Positions 34,676-43,284 of a stretch of DNA of 64,000 bases are shown here, in pieces; position 1 is the first letter of the stretch; every line of letters starts with the position of its first letter. Source of the DNA: CAVRZR01 sp964354215 (lineage in GTDB: Bacteria; Actinomycetota; Coriobacteriia; Anaerosomatales; CAVRZR01); contig CAYGYT010000006.1 in the NCBI GenBank assembly GCA_964354215.1, positions 1 through 64,000 on the forward strand, given 5' to 3'. The notes beneath the pieces were generated by a model. The model saw nothing but the letters and a program-made list of their open reading frames with translations, did not search any database and was not told the origin of the DNA. A program made the translations under genes and the position numbers.

Positions 34676-35796
34676 GCGGCACGGACCTCCGCGAGATCGC
34701 CTACGCTGCCGCGGCCGGCGAGCGCCGCCTCGCCGACGACGAGGCGCTCTCGCTGCTCGAGTCCGCATCGACGCTCGACCTTGGCGCTGCAGCATCTCAG
34801 ATGCGCTCGCGCCTGCACCCCGAGCGCGAGGTCACGTTCATCGTCGACCGCAACGTCAACTACACCAACGTCTGCGTCTCGGGATGCCGATTCTGCGCCT
34901 TCTACCGGAACCCCGGTGACCCCGATGCATACGTGCTCTCTCCCGACGAGCTCTACGAGAAGGTCGAGGGGACGCTCGCGCTCGAGGGAACCGCGATCCT
35001 GCTGCAAGGGGGGATGCACCCCGACCTGCCGCTCGAGTGGTATGAGGGCATGCTTCGCGAGCTCAAGGCACGCTATCCCATCCACGTGCACGGCTTTGGC
35101 CCGCCTGAGATCTGGCACCTGTCAGGTCTGTCCAGACTGCCCGTCGCCGACGTGCTCCGACGTCTTCGCGACGCAGGCCTCGACTCGCTTCCCGGCGGCG
35201 GCGCCGAGATCCTCGTGGACCGCGTACGCTCGCACGTCTCGCCCAAGAAAGCGACATCCGACCAGTGGCTCACCGTCATGCGGGAGGCGCACAAGCTCGA
35301 CATCTCCACGACCGCCACCATGATGTTCGGCAGCATCGAGACACTCGCCGACCGCATCGAGCACCTCCGGCGGGTGCGTGAGGTGCAGGACGACGCCGTG
35401 GCGGCAGGGCACATTGGCTTCCGGGCGTTCATCCCGTGGTCGTTCCAACCCGGCAACACGGAGCTTGCCGAAGGCGAAGCTGCAGCCGGCGGTATGCCGC
35501 TTGCCGCAGCGAGCGCGTGGGACTACCTGCGCACCCTCGCGGTGTCTCGCCTCTACCTCGACCGGGTGGAGAACGTCCAAGCGTCCTGGGTGACACAGGG
35601 CGGCAAGATCGGGCAGATCGCGCTCGCCTTCGGCGCGAACGACATGGGCTCGACGATGATCGAGGAGAACGTGGTGGCCGCTGCGGGCACCCGCTTCATG
35701 CTCGCGCGCGAGGAGCTCGTGAGGCTGGTACGCGACGCCGGGTTCGCGCCGGTACAGCGCGACACTCTCTACCGAGAGGTGCGCCGGTTCGGGTAA
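34672..35796 (+). CDS. mqnC: Cyclic dehypoxanthinyl futalosine synthase (radical SAM)
   Basis: Cyclises dehypoxanthinyl futalosine to the spiro intermediate leading to dihydroxynaphthoate. The 374-residue radical-SAM enzyme has VNYTNVCVSGCRFCAFYR (Cx3Cx2C), ILLQGGMHPDLPLEWYEGML, PPEIWHLSGLS, GLDSLPGGGAEILVDRVR and the MqnC-type FIPWSFQPGNTEL. Its substrate lacks the purine base, so a base-removing enzyme must act before it. No mqnB is in the window, and the phosphorylase-family gene at 37178 is the local candidate. Confidence 0.95.
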   Translation: MSGTDLREIAYAAAAGERRLADDEALSLLESASTLDLGAAASQMRSRLHPEREVTFIVDRNVNYTNVCVSGCRFCAFYRNPGDPDAYVLSPDELYEKVEGTLALEGTAILLQGGMHPDLPLEWYEGMLRELKARYPIHVHGFGPPEIWHLSGLSRLPVADVLRRLRDAGLDSLPGGGAEILVDRVRSHVSPKKATSDQWLTVMREAHKLDISTTATMMFGSIETLADRIEHLRRVREVQDDAVAAGHIGFRAFIPWSFQPGNTELAEGEAAAGGMPLAAASAWDYLRTLAVSRLYLDRVENVQASWVTQGGKIGQIALAFGANDMGSTMIEENVVAAAGTRFMLAREELVRLVRDAGFAPVQRDTLYREVRRFG

Positions 35797-35842
35797 GTAC
35801 CCCTCGGCGCCGCAACGCATCAGACCCACCGGGAGGAACCAC

Positions 35843-37117
35843 GTGGCCCTCGAATCGCCTGCAGCATACCCGCCGTCGACCGGCAAGAAGCGAGTCGTGA
35901 TCGCCGGCGGCGGCTACGCGGGAACGACCTGCGCCGTCACGCTCGCGAACAAGCTCTCATCGCACGACGACCTCGAGATCCTCATCGTCGAGCCGCACGC
36001 GTGCCAGCAGGCGCTGTCGGAACTCGACCTCGTCGCAGTCGGACCTCCTCGGCCCGAGTTCTGTGAACTGTGGCTGACGAACGTGTTTCGTGGGACGCCG
36101 GTCACGGTCTGCTACAACCGCATCGACCACATCGACACCGAGAGGCGCGTGGCCTTCCTGGGGCCGAGGGGCTCGGCGACGCAGAGCGTGGAGTACTGGC
36201 GGCTCGTGCTGGCCACCGGTGCGATAGCGTTCGTCGCGCCCGTTCCCGGCCTCGCCGAGCACGCGATCACGATGTGGTCGGTCGCCGACGCGCAGAAGCT
36301 GCAGCACCGCATCGACGAGCAGTTCCACCTCGCCGTCACGCTGGCGGATCGAGCCGAACGCGTGCGTGCGCTCTCGTTCACCGTCGTGGGCGGCGGAGCG
36401 ACCGGCGTCGAGATCGTGGGTACCATGGCTCACATGCTGCCGAAGCGCATGCGGGACGTGGGACTCGATCCCGCCGACCTGCACGTGCGCCTCGTCGAGG
36501 GGCGACCCGAGATCCTCTACGACTTGCGCAAGGAGCAGCGGGCGCGCGCCGTTGCGCGATTGCGCAAGCTCGGCGCCGAGATCGTCGTCGGCGACATGGT
36601 CAAGAGCGTGGATGCGACCACGATCCACCTCGCCTCCGGCGAGACCCTCGACACGAGCGTCCTCGTGTTCTGCGGAGGCGCGCGGCCCGACCCGGATGCG
36701 GTGTCGTGGGGCCTCGAGGCGGACAGCTCCGGGCGTCTCGTGTGCGACGCGGTCTGCAAGGCGAGCGGGCACGACGACATCTACGTCGTGGGTGACGTTG
36801 CCGCCTTCCGTGACGAGCAGACCGGGCGAATGCTGCCGATGCTCGCCCAGTTCGCGATCCGCGAGGCAGAGCACACCGCGCTCAACATCGTGCGGGAATT
36901 CCGGGGGCAGCCCATCGTCCCATTCGAGCCGACGATGCACGGCGAGTTCGTGAGCATCGGACCGTCGTGGGGCGTGGGCTGGATGTTCGGGATGAACGTG
37001 AGCGGACTGGTCGCCATCTTCATGAAGCGCCTGACCTACGTGCTCTACTGGTTCAAGGTCGGCGGCGTGGCGCTTGCCTGGCGGCGCACCCGCGAGATGC
37101 TCGCGATGCAACGGTAG
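35843..37117 (+). CDS. ndh: Type-2 NADH dehydrogenase-like FAD oxidoreductase
   Basis: Membrane-associated flavoprotein likely to oxidise NADH and reduce menaquinone without pumping protons. GTG 35843 has GGGAGG six bases before. The 424 residues contain an N-terminal FAD-binding fold (RVVIAGGGYAGTTCAVTLA), a second nucleotide fold (FTVVGGGATGVEIVGTMAHML), VLVFCGGARPDP and DDIYVVGDVAAFRDEQTGRMLPMLAQFAIREAEHTALNI in order. The hydrophobic C-terminal 70 residues with amphipathic segments fit NDH-2 membrane binding. Its place in the menaquinone operon supports a quinone acceptor. A ferredoxin or other dye-type reductase is less likely. Confidence 0.85.
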   Translation: MALESPAAYPPSTGKKRVVIAGGGYAGTTCAVTLANKLSSHDDLEILIVEPHACQQALSELDLVAVGPPRPEFCELWLTNVFRGTPVTVCYNRIDHIDTERRVAFLGPRGSATQSVEYWRLVLATGAIAFVAPVPGLAEHAITMWSVADAQKLQHRIDEQFHLAVTLADRAERVRALSFTVVGGGATGVEIVGTMAHMLPKRMRDVGLDPADLHVRLVEGRPEILYDLRKEQRARAVARLRKLGAEIVVGDMVKSVDATTIHLASGETLDTSVLVFCGGARPDPDAVSWGLEADSSGRLVCDAVCKASGHDDIYVVGDVAAFRDEQTGRMLPMLAQFAIREAEHTALNIVREFRGQPIVPFEPTMHGEFVSIGPSWGVGWMFGMNVSGLVAIFMKRLTYVLYWFKVGGVALAWRRTREMLAMQR

Positions 37118-37177
37118 CGCGAGCGACGCTGGCGGGCGACCGCCCCTTCCGCTAGCCTCGCTTCCAGGAGGTGTGAC

Positions 37178-38053
37178 ATGCCCGACCAGCAGATCCCTCA
37201 TGCCGATTTCGGCGTGTGCGGCGGCAGCGGCTCTTTGTCGTTCGACTTCCCGCGCGCGCTTGCCGACCAGCGGGTGAACGTCCTGGGCGAGGGCCTCGTC
37301 TTCGATACGCCCTTCGGCCTCTCACCCGCCTTCACGCACTTCGCGGTGGATGGCCCGCACGGACCGCGCGAGGCACTCGCGGTACGGATGCATGGTTGGC
37401 GCCGAGGCGTGAAGCGCGCCGACGCATCGTTGCAGATCTTCTGGGTGTTCTCCGAGGCCGGCGTGCGCAAGGTGCTCGCCGACGGGGGTGTTGGCTCGCT
37501 CAACCACATGCTCGACCCGCGCGACGTGGTCATACCGAACGACTTCATCGACCTCACGATCAAACAGGACATCTACGTCCGAGGCGACCACCTGCTCGTG
37601 ATGCGTCAGCCGGTATGCCCTGACCTGGCGAACCACCTCTACCTCGGTGCGAGCGAGTCGTTCGCGCGAGTGTTCAGGCGCGGCGTCTACCTCGTGACAG
37701 ACGGCCCCCGGTTCGAGTCCGTCGCCGAAGTGGACTACATGAGGCGCCTCGGCGGAGACGTCGTCGGGCAGTCCCTCGCACCCGAGGTCTTCCTTGCGAG
37801 GGACATCGGAGCGTGCTACGCAGGCATCTACATCGTCGTGAACTACGCCGAGGGCGTCGTGCGCGACTGGGAACACGACGAGCTCAAGGCCGTGTTCTTC
37901 GAGGAGTCCGAAGCGATCGCACAGGTCGTGCTCGACGCGATCAGCGCCGCCGACCTCGGGGCGAGCTGCGGATGCATGGACCTGCGCAAGCCGAGCCTTC
38001 TCGGCCTGCCGGACGAGCGACCCGCCGCCGAGGACGCCGGCACCGGCGCGTAG
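37178..38053 (+). CDS. MTAP/PNP-family nucleoside phosphorylase, candidate futalosine-cleaving enzyme
   Basis: A 291-residue protein of the MTA/inosine phosphorylase family. Phosphate-binding Gly-Ser is in FGVCGGSGSL. Further blocks are GVGSLNHMLDPRDVVIPNDFIDLTI (in order), TDGPRFESVAEVDYMRRLGGDVVGQS, and APEVFLARDIGACYAGIYIVVNYAEGV. The base-contacting region reads VVNYAEG, with Asn where adenine-specific MTAP has Asp (VTDYD). That favours a 6-oxopurine such as hypoxanthine. Together with the following deaminase and the neighbouring mqn genes, it may cleave futalosine and/or methylthioinosine. ATG 37178 follows AGGAGGTGTGAC. Confidence 0.8.
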   Translation: MPDQQIPHADFGVCGGSGSLSFDFPRALADQRVNVLGEGLVFDTPFGLSPAFTHFAVDGPHGPREALAVRMHGWRRGVKRADASLQIFWVFSEAGVRKVLADGGVGSLNHMLDPRDVVIPNDFIDLTIKQDIYVRGDHLLVMRQPVCPDLANHLYLGASESFARVFRRGVYLVTDGPRFESVAEVDYMRRLGGDVVGQSLAPEVFLARDIGACYAGIYIVVNYAEGVVRDWEHDELKAVFFEESEAIAQVVLDAISAADLGASCGCMDLRKPSLLGLPDERPAAEDAGTGA

Positions 38054-38090
38054 CGGCACGCCGGCGAGCCATGGACCGAGAGGGACTCGC

Positions 38091-39422
38091 GTGATCGTCA
38101 CCGCCGACTGGGTGCTCCCCGTGAGCGCGCCACCCATCGAGCACGGCGCCATCGCCGTACGCGACGGCGCGATCGTGGAGGTCGGCCGCGCGGCCGACAT
38201 ATGCTCGCGATGGCCGGACGACCCCGTCGAAGATCTCGAGGGTAGCATCGTCGCACCCGGGCTGGTCAACGCTCACACGCACCTGGCACTCAGCGTGCTC
38301 GCCGGCCTCGCGCCTCCCGGGCCGTTCAATCCATGGCTCAGCCAGGTCACCAAGGTCGTTCTCGGCCTGACACACGCCGAATTCGGAGACTCGGCGGCCG
38401 GAGGCGCGCTCGAATGCCTGCGTTCGGGCACGACCGCAGTCGGCGACATCGTGTACGGATCGGAGTCGCTGGACGCGGCGGCCGCCGTCGGGCTAGGCGG
38501 TGTCTTCTTCTGGGAGGTCCTCGGCATCACCCCCGACGAGATGGCAGAGTCGCTCGAGCGGCGCGGGTATCCAATCGGGGCACAGGTCGTGCCGCACACG
38601 GCGCCTGGCACGGCGCACTTGCGCGTGGGCGTGTCTCCTCACGCGCCGTATTCGTCGGGGCCGGACCTCATTCGTGCCACGGCCGCGCTCGCGCGTGCAC
38701 GCGGCGAAACGTTCGCGATCCACGTGTCGGAAGCGGCAGGCGAGGTCGAGCTCATCGAGTCCGGCACCGGTCCGTTTACCGTGCAGGCCAAGCGGCTCGC
38801 CCACGGGTTCGAGGTGCCCGGCATGACGCCAGTCGCGTACCTGGACTCGCTCGGCGTCCTCGACGGCGCCACGTGCGTCCACGCGGTGCAGGTGACCGCC
38901 GACGACATCGGCCTGCTCGCGCGCAAGGCGCGCGCGGTCGTGCTCTGCCCACGCTCGAACGCGTACCTGAACAACGGCGTCCCCCCCGTGGCGGCGCTGC
39001 GGCGCGCCGGAGTCACGCTGGCGATCGGCACCGACTCCTCGGCGAGCAACCACGACCTCGATCTGTTCGCGGAGGCGAGGATGGTGCGGGAGATCGACCC
39101 CGACATGCCTGCCGAGGCACTCCTGCGCGCGATGACCCTTGGCGGCGCGGCCGCACTCGGTCTCGAGGGCGCGGCCGGCGAACTCGCACCGGGGGCTTCG
39201 GCAGACCTCGTGGCTGTGGAGGCGGGTGTCGGTCCCCGTCAGTCCCCGGTCGAAGCGTTCGTCGTCGCCGGCGGGGTTCAGCGCGTGGAAGCCGTCATGA
39301 GTGCGGGGGAATGGCGAGTACGCGAGGGGCGGTTCGCCTTCGAGACGGCTGCGATCGGCGCGGCATCAGCAGCGGCCCGCGACCACGCGCTTGCGCTTCT
39401 AGATCAGGCCTCGCCGAGGTAG
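38091..39422 (+). CDS. Amidohydrolase, probable aminodeoxyfutalosine (or MTA/SAH) deaminase
   Basis: A 443-residue metal-dependent hydrolase of the cytosine-deaminase/MTA-deaminase group. It has the metal-binding NAHTHLAL, VSPHAPYSS, the His-Glu block FAIHVSEAAGEVEL, CVHAVQVTADD, VLCPRSNAYLNNG and the catalytic Asp in IGTDSSASNHDLDLF. Relatives deaminate S-adenosylhomocysteine, methylthioadenosine, or in some actinobacteria and other menaquinone producers aminodeoxyfutalosine. The location 37 bases after an MTAP-family gene in an mqn cluster argues for the last. The GTG start at 38091 has GAGAGGGA upstream. The 3' end overlaps livF from the other strand by 19 bases. Confidence 0.85.
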   Translation: MIVTADWVLPVSAPPIEHGAIAVRDGAIVEVGRAADICSRWPDDPVEDLEGSIVAPGLVNAHTHLALSVLAGLAPPGPFNPWLSQVTKVVLGLTHAEFGDSAAGGALECLRSGTTAVGDIVYGSESLDAAAAVGLGGVFFWEVLGITPDEMAESLERRGYPIGAQVVPHTAPGTAHLRVGVSPHAPYSSGPDLIRATAALARARGETFAIHVSEAAGEVELIESGTGPFTVQAKRLAHGFEVPGMTPVAYLDSLGVLDGATCVHAVQVTADDIGLLARKARAVVLCPRSNAYLNNGVPPVAALRRAGVTLAIGTDSSASNHDLDLFAEARMVREIDPDMPAEALLRAMTLGGAAALGLEGAAGELAPGASADLVAVEAGVGPRQSPVEAFVVAGGVQRVEAVMSAGEWRVREGRFAFETAAIGAASAAARDHALALLDQASPR

Positions 39423-40132
39423 GTCTTGCGGACGCGCTCGTTGGTGAGCAGATCCTTGCCCGTACCTTCGAGCGCGACGCTCCCCGTCTCGAGAACGTAT
39501 CCGCGATTCGCCACCTGGAGCGCCATGGCCGCGTTCTGCTCGACCAGCAGGATCGTGATGCCCTTCTCGTTGAGCGTCTTGATGGTGTCGAAGATGAGCT
39601 CGACCACGACGGGCGCCAGACCCATGGACGGCTCGTCGAGCATGAGGAGCTTGGGATCGGACATGAGGCCTCGAGCGGTCGCGAGCATCTGCTGCTCGCC
39701 TCCGGAGAGCGTTCCACCTTTCTGCGTGCGCCTTTCCTTGAGCCGAGGGAGGAGTTCGAAGACCCAGTCCATGGACTCCTTGACCCCCGCCGGGTCCTTG
39801 GTCCTGAGGAAGGCCCCCATCTCCAGGTTCTCTTCGACCGTCATGCGGGGGAAGATCCGGCGGCCTTCCGGCACCTGGATCACGCCTTTCGCGGTGACCT
39901 CGTGCACCTTGAGCCCTGAGATCTTCTCGCCGAGGAACTCGATAGTGCCCGTCCGCGGGCTCAGAAGCCCCGAAATCGTCTTGAGTGTCGTGGACTTGCC
40001 GGCACCGTTCGCTCCGATGAGCGTGACGATCTCGCCCTCTTGCACGTGCACGCTGATGCCCTTCAGGGCCTCGATGTGACCGTAGAACGTGTGGATATCG
40101 TTGATGCTGAGGACTGTGTTCGGCATCGTCAC
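39404..40132 (-). CDS. livF: Branched-chain amino acid type ABC transporter ATPase LivF
   Basis: A 242-residue ATPase, the smaller of the two in LIV-type importers. It shows ALKGISVHVQEGEIVTLIGANGAGKSTTLKTISGLL (Walker A, in pieces), the LivF-typical IPEGR-like VPEGRRIFPRMTVEENLEMGAF, signature LSGGEQQMLATARGLM, Walker B LLMLDEPSMGLAP and LVEQNAAMALQVANRGYVLETG. It overlaps the livG stop by four bases and ends the livKHMGF operon, convergent with the amidohydrolase gene. Confidence 0.95.
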   Translation of the reverse strand: MTMPNTVLSINDIHTFYGHIEALKGISVHVQEGEIVTLIGANGAGKSTTLKTISGLLSPRTGTIEFLGEKISGLKVHEVTAKGVIQVPEGRRIFPRMTVEENLEMGAFLRTKDPAGVKESMDWVFELLPRLKERRTQKGGTLSGGEQQMLATARGLMSDPKLLMLDEPSMGLAPVVVELIFDTIKTLNEKGITILLVEQNAAMALQVANRGYVLETGSVALEGTGKDLLTNERVRKTYLGEA

Positions 40133-40920
40133 TCCGATTGGGCAGCGGCCAGCATTGCTTCTGCACCCTTGCCCAGGTACGCCTCAATGACCTTGGGGTT
40201 GCGCTGGATCTCGGCGGGAAGTCCTTCGGCGATGAGCTCCCCGAAGTCCAGCACGTATATGCGGTCGGCGATGTCCATGACGACCTTCATGTCGTGCTCG
40301 ATGAGGAGGACGGTGATGCCGATGTCCCGGACCCTTCCCACCAGTCGCGTGAGATCCGCACTCTCTTGCGGGTTCATGCCCGCAGCCGGCTCGTCGAGGA
40401 GGAGCAACTTCGGCTCGGTCGCCAGCGCGCGGGCAATCTCAAGCCGGCGCTGCTGGCCGTACGGGAGGTTGACGGCGAGTTCGTTCCCCTTCTCCTCAAG
40501 CTCGACGAAACGGAGCCACTTCAGGGCCTCATCGATGGTGCGCGCTTCCTCGGCCCTGAAGCCGCGGCCACGGCCCACGGCACGGAGTGGTCCCGCCGTC
40601 GAGCGTGAATGACGACCGACCATCACGTTCTCAAGCGTAGTCATGTTCGCGAACAGGCGGCTGTTCTGGAACGTGCGGGCGATACCGAGTTCGCAGATCT
40701 GGTGCGGCTTCAAGCCGCCCAGGTTGGTTCCCTCGAAGGTCATCTCCCCCTCGGTCGCCTTGTATATCCCGGTGAGCAGGTTGAAGAACGTCGTCTTGCC
40801 CGCACCGTTGGGACCAATGAGCGCGACGATCTCGCCCTCGTCGATATGGAGGTTGACGTCCGCGAGCGCCTTCAGGCCTCCGAACATGATCGTTACCTTG
40901 TCAGCTTGAATGACGGACAC
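40129..40920 (-). CDS. livG: Branched-chain amino acid type ABC transporter ATPase LivG
   Basis: A 263-residue ATPase with KALADVNLHIDEGEIVALIGPNGAGKTTFFNLLTGIY (in pieces), the LivG-specific GLKPHQICELGIARTFQNSRLFANMTTLENVMVGRH order, signature LPYGQQRRLEIARALATEPKLLLLDEPAAGMNP, and LIEHDMKVVMDIADRIYVLDFG. Signature LPYGQQR in place of LSGGQ is normal for LivG. It lies 14 bases after livM. Length is typical. Confidence 0.96.
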   Translation of the reverse strand: MSVIQADKVTIMFGGLKALADVNLHIDEGEIVALIGPNGAGKTTFFNLLTGIYKATEGEMTFEGTNLGGLKPHQICELGIARTFQNSRLFANMTTLENVMVGRHSRSTAGPLRAVGRGRGFRAEEARTIDEALKWLRFVELEEKGNELAVNLPYGQQRRLEIARALATEPKLLLLDEPAAGMNPQESADLTRLVGRVRDIGITVLLIEHDMKVVMDIADRIYVLDFGELIAEGLPAEIQRNPKVIEAYLGKGAEAMLAAAQSE

Positions 40921-40934
40921 GTTGCTACTCCCCG

Positions 40935-42149
40935 CTAGTATTCGTCAGGGCCGGAGCCGCCCTGCTCGATGTCCCACATCGTCTGGTCTTCTTGCTCGAG
41001 CATGCGGTCGTCATCAGGATGGAGCTCGAGCGCGCGCCGTTTGCTCGGGATCATGCCTTGTGGTCGCACGGCCATCATGACCACCATGAGCAGGCCGAAC
41101 ACCAGGAATCGGTATCCCTGGATCGCCGAGAGGGCCTCGCCGGGAAGATCCACCACGCCCGCGACTGCCAGCCCCTGGATCAGCGCCGGAATACCCTGGA
41201 TGACCAGCGCGCCCACGATAACGCCCGGGATGGATCCCATACCCCCAAGGACAACGATGCAGACCACGAAGACCGACTCCATGAAGGTGAACGACTCGGG
41301 GCTGATGAACTGCTGCACGTAGGCGAACGTCACGCCGGCGATACCGCCCGAAAGCGCACCGAGGGAGAACGCCCACAGCTTCTGCGTCCGAATGTTCACG
41401 CCGACTGAGGCAGCCGCGACCTCGTTCTCACGCATGGCCACCCACGCGCGGCCGAGTCGCGAGTCGTCCAATCGGTTGATCACAATGATCGTGACGATGA
41501 TCAGTCCGAGCACTACGAAGTACCAGAACATATTTGGGCCGAAAACGAACGGTCCGAAGGGGGTTTCGAATCTGATGTGGTCCTGCAGCCAGACGGAGGG
41601 CCACGGCGCGGCGAGCACCTCGCTTGCCTTGGGCAGGCCGGTCGCGCCGTTGGACAGCCCGAGAAAGTCGTTGTTGAGCAGGATGCGGACGATCTCTCCG
41701 AATCCGAGCGTGACGATCGCGAGATAGTCTCCCCGCAGCCTGAGGACCGGGAAGCCGAGCGCGATACCTGTGACCGCCCCCGCGAGAGCCGCCGGGATGA
41801 GCATGGCCCAGTACGTGAAGCCGCCAAGCACCGGCGCGACGATTTGACCGAGGATGACACCGGCGTACGCACCCATCGCGTAGAAAGCGATGTATCCCAG
41901 GTCGAGCAGACCCGCATAGCCGACTACGATGTTCAGGCCCAACGCCAAGAGCACCCAGATGCCGACGATGACGAGGATGCGGACGAGGAACCCGTAGCCA
42001 ATCACCGACTGGAAGATGAACGGCACGATCACAAGCGCGGCCGCCATCAAGCCGTAGAGGATCATCGTCTTGGGCGTCGCCTTGCGAACCTGGCGCCGCG
42101 GCGAAACGTCGTTGGCGTCGACCTTCACGCTAGCTTCAACGTTCGCCAT
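40935..42149 (-). CDS. livM: Branched-chain amino acid type ABC transporter permease LivM
   Basis: A 404-residue permease with about nine or ten helices. It has family blocks GLNIVVGYAGLLDLGYIAFYAMGAYAG, FPVLRLRGDYLAIVTLGFGEIVRILL and the coupling-helix region LDDSRLGRAWVAMRENEVAAASVGVN, all typical of LivM. After the last helix there is an acidic cytoplasmic tail of about 35 residues (HPDDDRMLEQEDQTMWD). The short N-terminal cytoplasmic leader (about 30 residues) is also charged. It lies four bases downstream of livH. Confidence 0.95.
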   Translation of the reverse strand: MANVEASVKVDANDVSPRRQVRKATPKTMILYGLMAAALVIVPFIFQSVIGYGFLVRILVIVGIWVLLALGLNIVVGYAGLLDLGYIAFYAMGAYAGVILGQIVAPVLGGFTYWAMLIPAALAGAVTGIALGFPVLRLRGDYLAIVTLGFGEIVRILLNNDFLGLSNGATGLPKASEVLAAPWPSVWLQDHIRFETPFGPFVFGPNMFWYFVVLGLIIVTIIVINRLDDSRLGRAWVAMRENEVAAASVGVNIRTQKLWAFSLGALSGGIAGVTFAYVQQFISPESFTFMESVFVVCIVVLGGMGSIPGVIVGALVIQGIPALIQGLAVAGVVDLPGEALSAIQGYRFLVFGLLMVVMMAVRPQGMIPSKRRALELHPDDDRMLEQEDQTMWDIEQGGSGPDEY

Positions 42150-42153
42150 GTCG

Positions 42154-43134
42154 CTACACCTTCTCCGTCACGGCTTCGCCGAGCAGACCGCCCGGACGGA
42201 AGATGAGCACGAGGATGAGCACTATGAACGCGATCACATCGCGATACGCGTTGCTGATGAAGCCGCTCGCGAGCGACTCGACTATGCCAAGAAGGAAGCC
42301 GCCGAGCATCGCGCCTCGGAGGTTACCGATACCGCCAATGACGGCTGCTGTAAACGCCTTGATACCCGGGATGAAGCCCATGTTGTACTTGACCGAGCCG
42401 TAGTACATGCCGTTGAACACACCGGCGACGGCGCCAAGCGCCGGTCCGATGAAGAACGTGAGCGCGATGACGCTGTTGATGTTCACACCCATGAGACCAG
42501 CCGCGTCACGGTCCTGCGACGTGGCCCGCATGGCCTTGCCCATACGCGTCCGGGACACGAAGGTGTCGAGCGCGAACATGAGCAGCAACGATGTCCCAAT
42601 GATGAAGACCTGCATCGAGGAGACGTTGACGCCCGCGATCGTGAACGCGGTCTTGGTTCCCACGAACGCTGTGCCGTCAGTCCTGGTGTAGGGCAGCTGC
42701 TTGCTGCTCACCCACAGCAGGATGGCGTTCTGCAGGAAGATGGACACGCCGATCGCCGAGATGAGCGGCGCGAGGCGAGGTGCATGCCTGAGGGGACGGT
42801 ACGCGAACCGTTCGATGATCACGCCCAGGATGCCGACGATGATTGCCGAAAGCGCGAACGTCGCCACCATGAGCATCGCGAAGCCGAACGCGCCGTTCGC
42901 GAAGAACGCCTGGATGGGTTCGAGGAACGGGAACCTCTCGGCCACGGCGGGATCGCCGAGCACCTTGAGCCAGAAGAGGCCCACGTAGCCACCGACCATG
43001 AAGAGCTCTGCGTGCGCGAAGTTGATCATGAGCAGGATGCCGTAGACCAACGTGTAGCCCAAGGCAATGAGCGCGTAGAGCCCCCCCAAAGTGATGCCGT
43101 TGATGGTCTGTTCGATGAGGTAGCTCAAGGACAC
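42154..43134 (-). CDS. livH: Branched-chain amino acid type ABC transporter permease LivH
   Basis: A permease of about 326 residues read from GTG 43134. AGGAG lies only a few bases upstream, so a TTG two codons later may be used instead. It opens with IEQTINGITLGGLYALIALGYTLVYGILLMINFAHAE in order, the LivH hallmark, and has SRTRMGKAMRATSQDRDAAGLMGVN as coupling region and GGIGNLRGAMLGGFLLGIVE near the end. The open frame extends 16 codons further upstream (to 43182) without conservation. Separated from livK by a strong hairpin. Confidence 0.94.
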   Translation of the reverse strand: MSLSYLIEQTINGITLGGLYALIALGYTLVYGILLMINFAHAELFMVGGYVGLFWLKVLGDPAVAERFPFLEPIQAFFANGAFGFAMLMVATFALSAIIVGILGVIIERFAYRPLRHAPRLAPLISAIGVSIFLQNAILLWVSSKQLPYTRTDGTAFVGTKTAFTIAGVNVSSMQVFIIGTSLLLMFALDTFVSRTRMGKAMRATSQDRDAAGLMGVNINSVIALTFFIGPALGAVAGVFNGMYYGSVKYNMGFIPGIKAFTAAVIGGIGNLRGAMLGGFLLGIVESLASGFISNAYRDVIAFIVLILVLIFRPGGLLGEAVTEKV

Positions 43135-43203
43135 GGACTCCTGGTCGTCTGGCGGCGCGCCGAATAGTGGCACAGCGCCCATGCGCGCGAGGACCGTCCC
43201 GCA

Positions 43204-43235
43204 GACCGGGCGGGCACCGGAGTGCCCGCCCGGTC
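43204..43235 (-). terminator. Perfect 14-bp hairpin between livK and livH
   Basis: Arms 43204-43217 and 43222-43235 are exact reverse complements with a CGGA loop. The hairpin sits 50 bases after the livK stop and 70 bases before livH. No T-run follows on the minus strand, so it is more likely an mRNA-stabilising or partial-termination element that keeps binding-protein mRNA in excess of permease mRNA than a full terminator. Confidence 0.7.
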
Positions 43236-43284
43236 AGTATCCGCGGTTCGATCCCAAGAACGGACCTTGCAGAACGAGAGGTTG

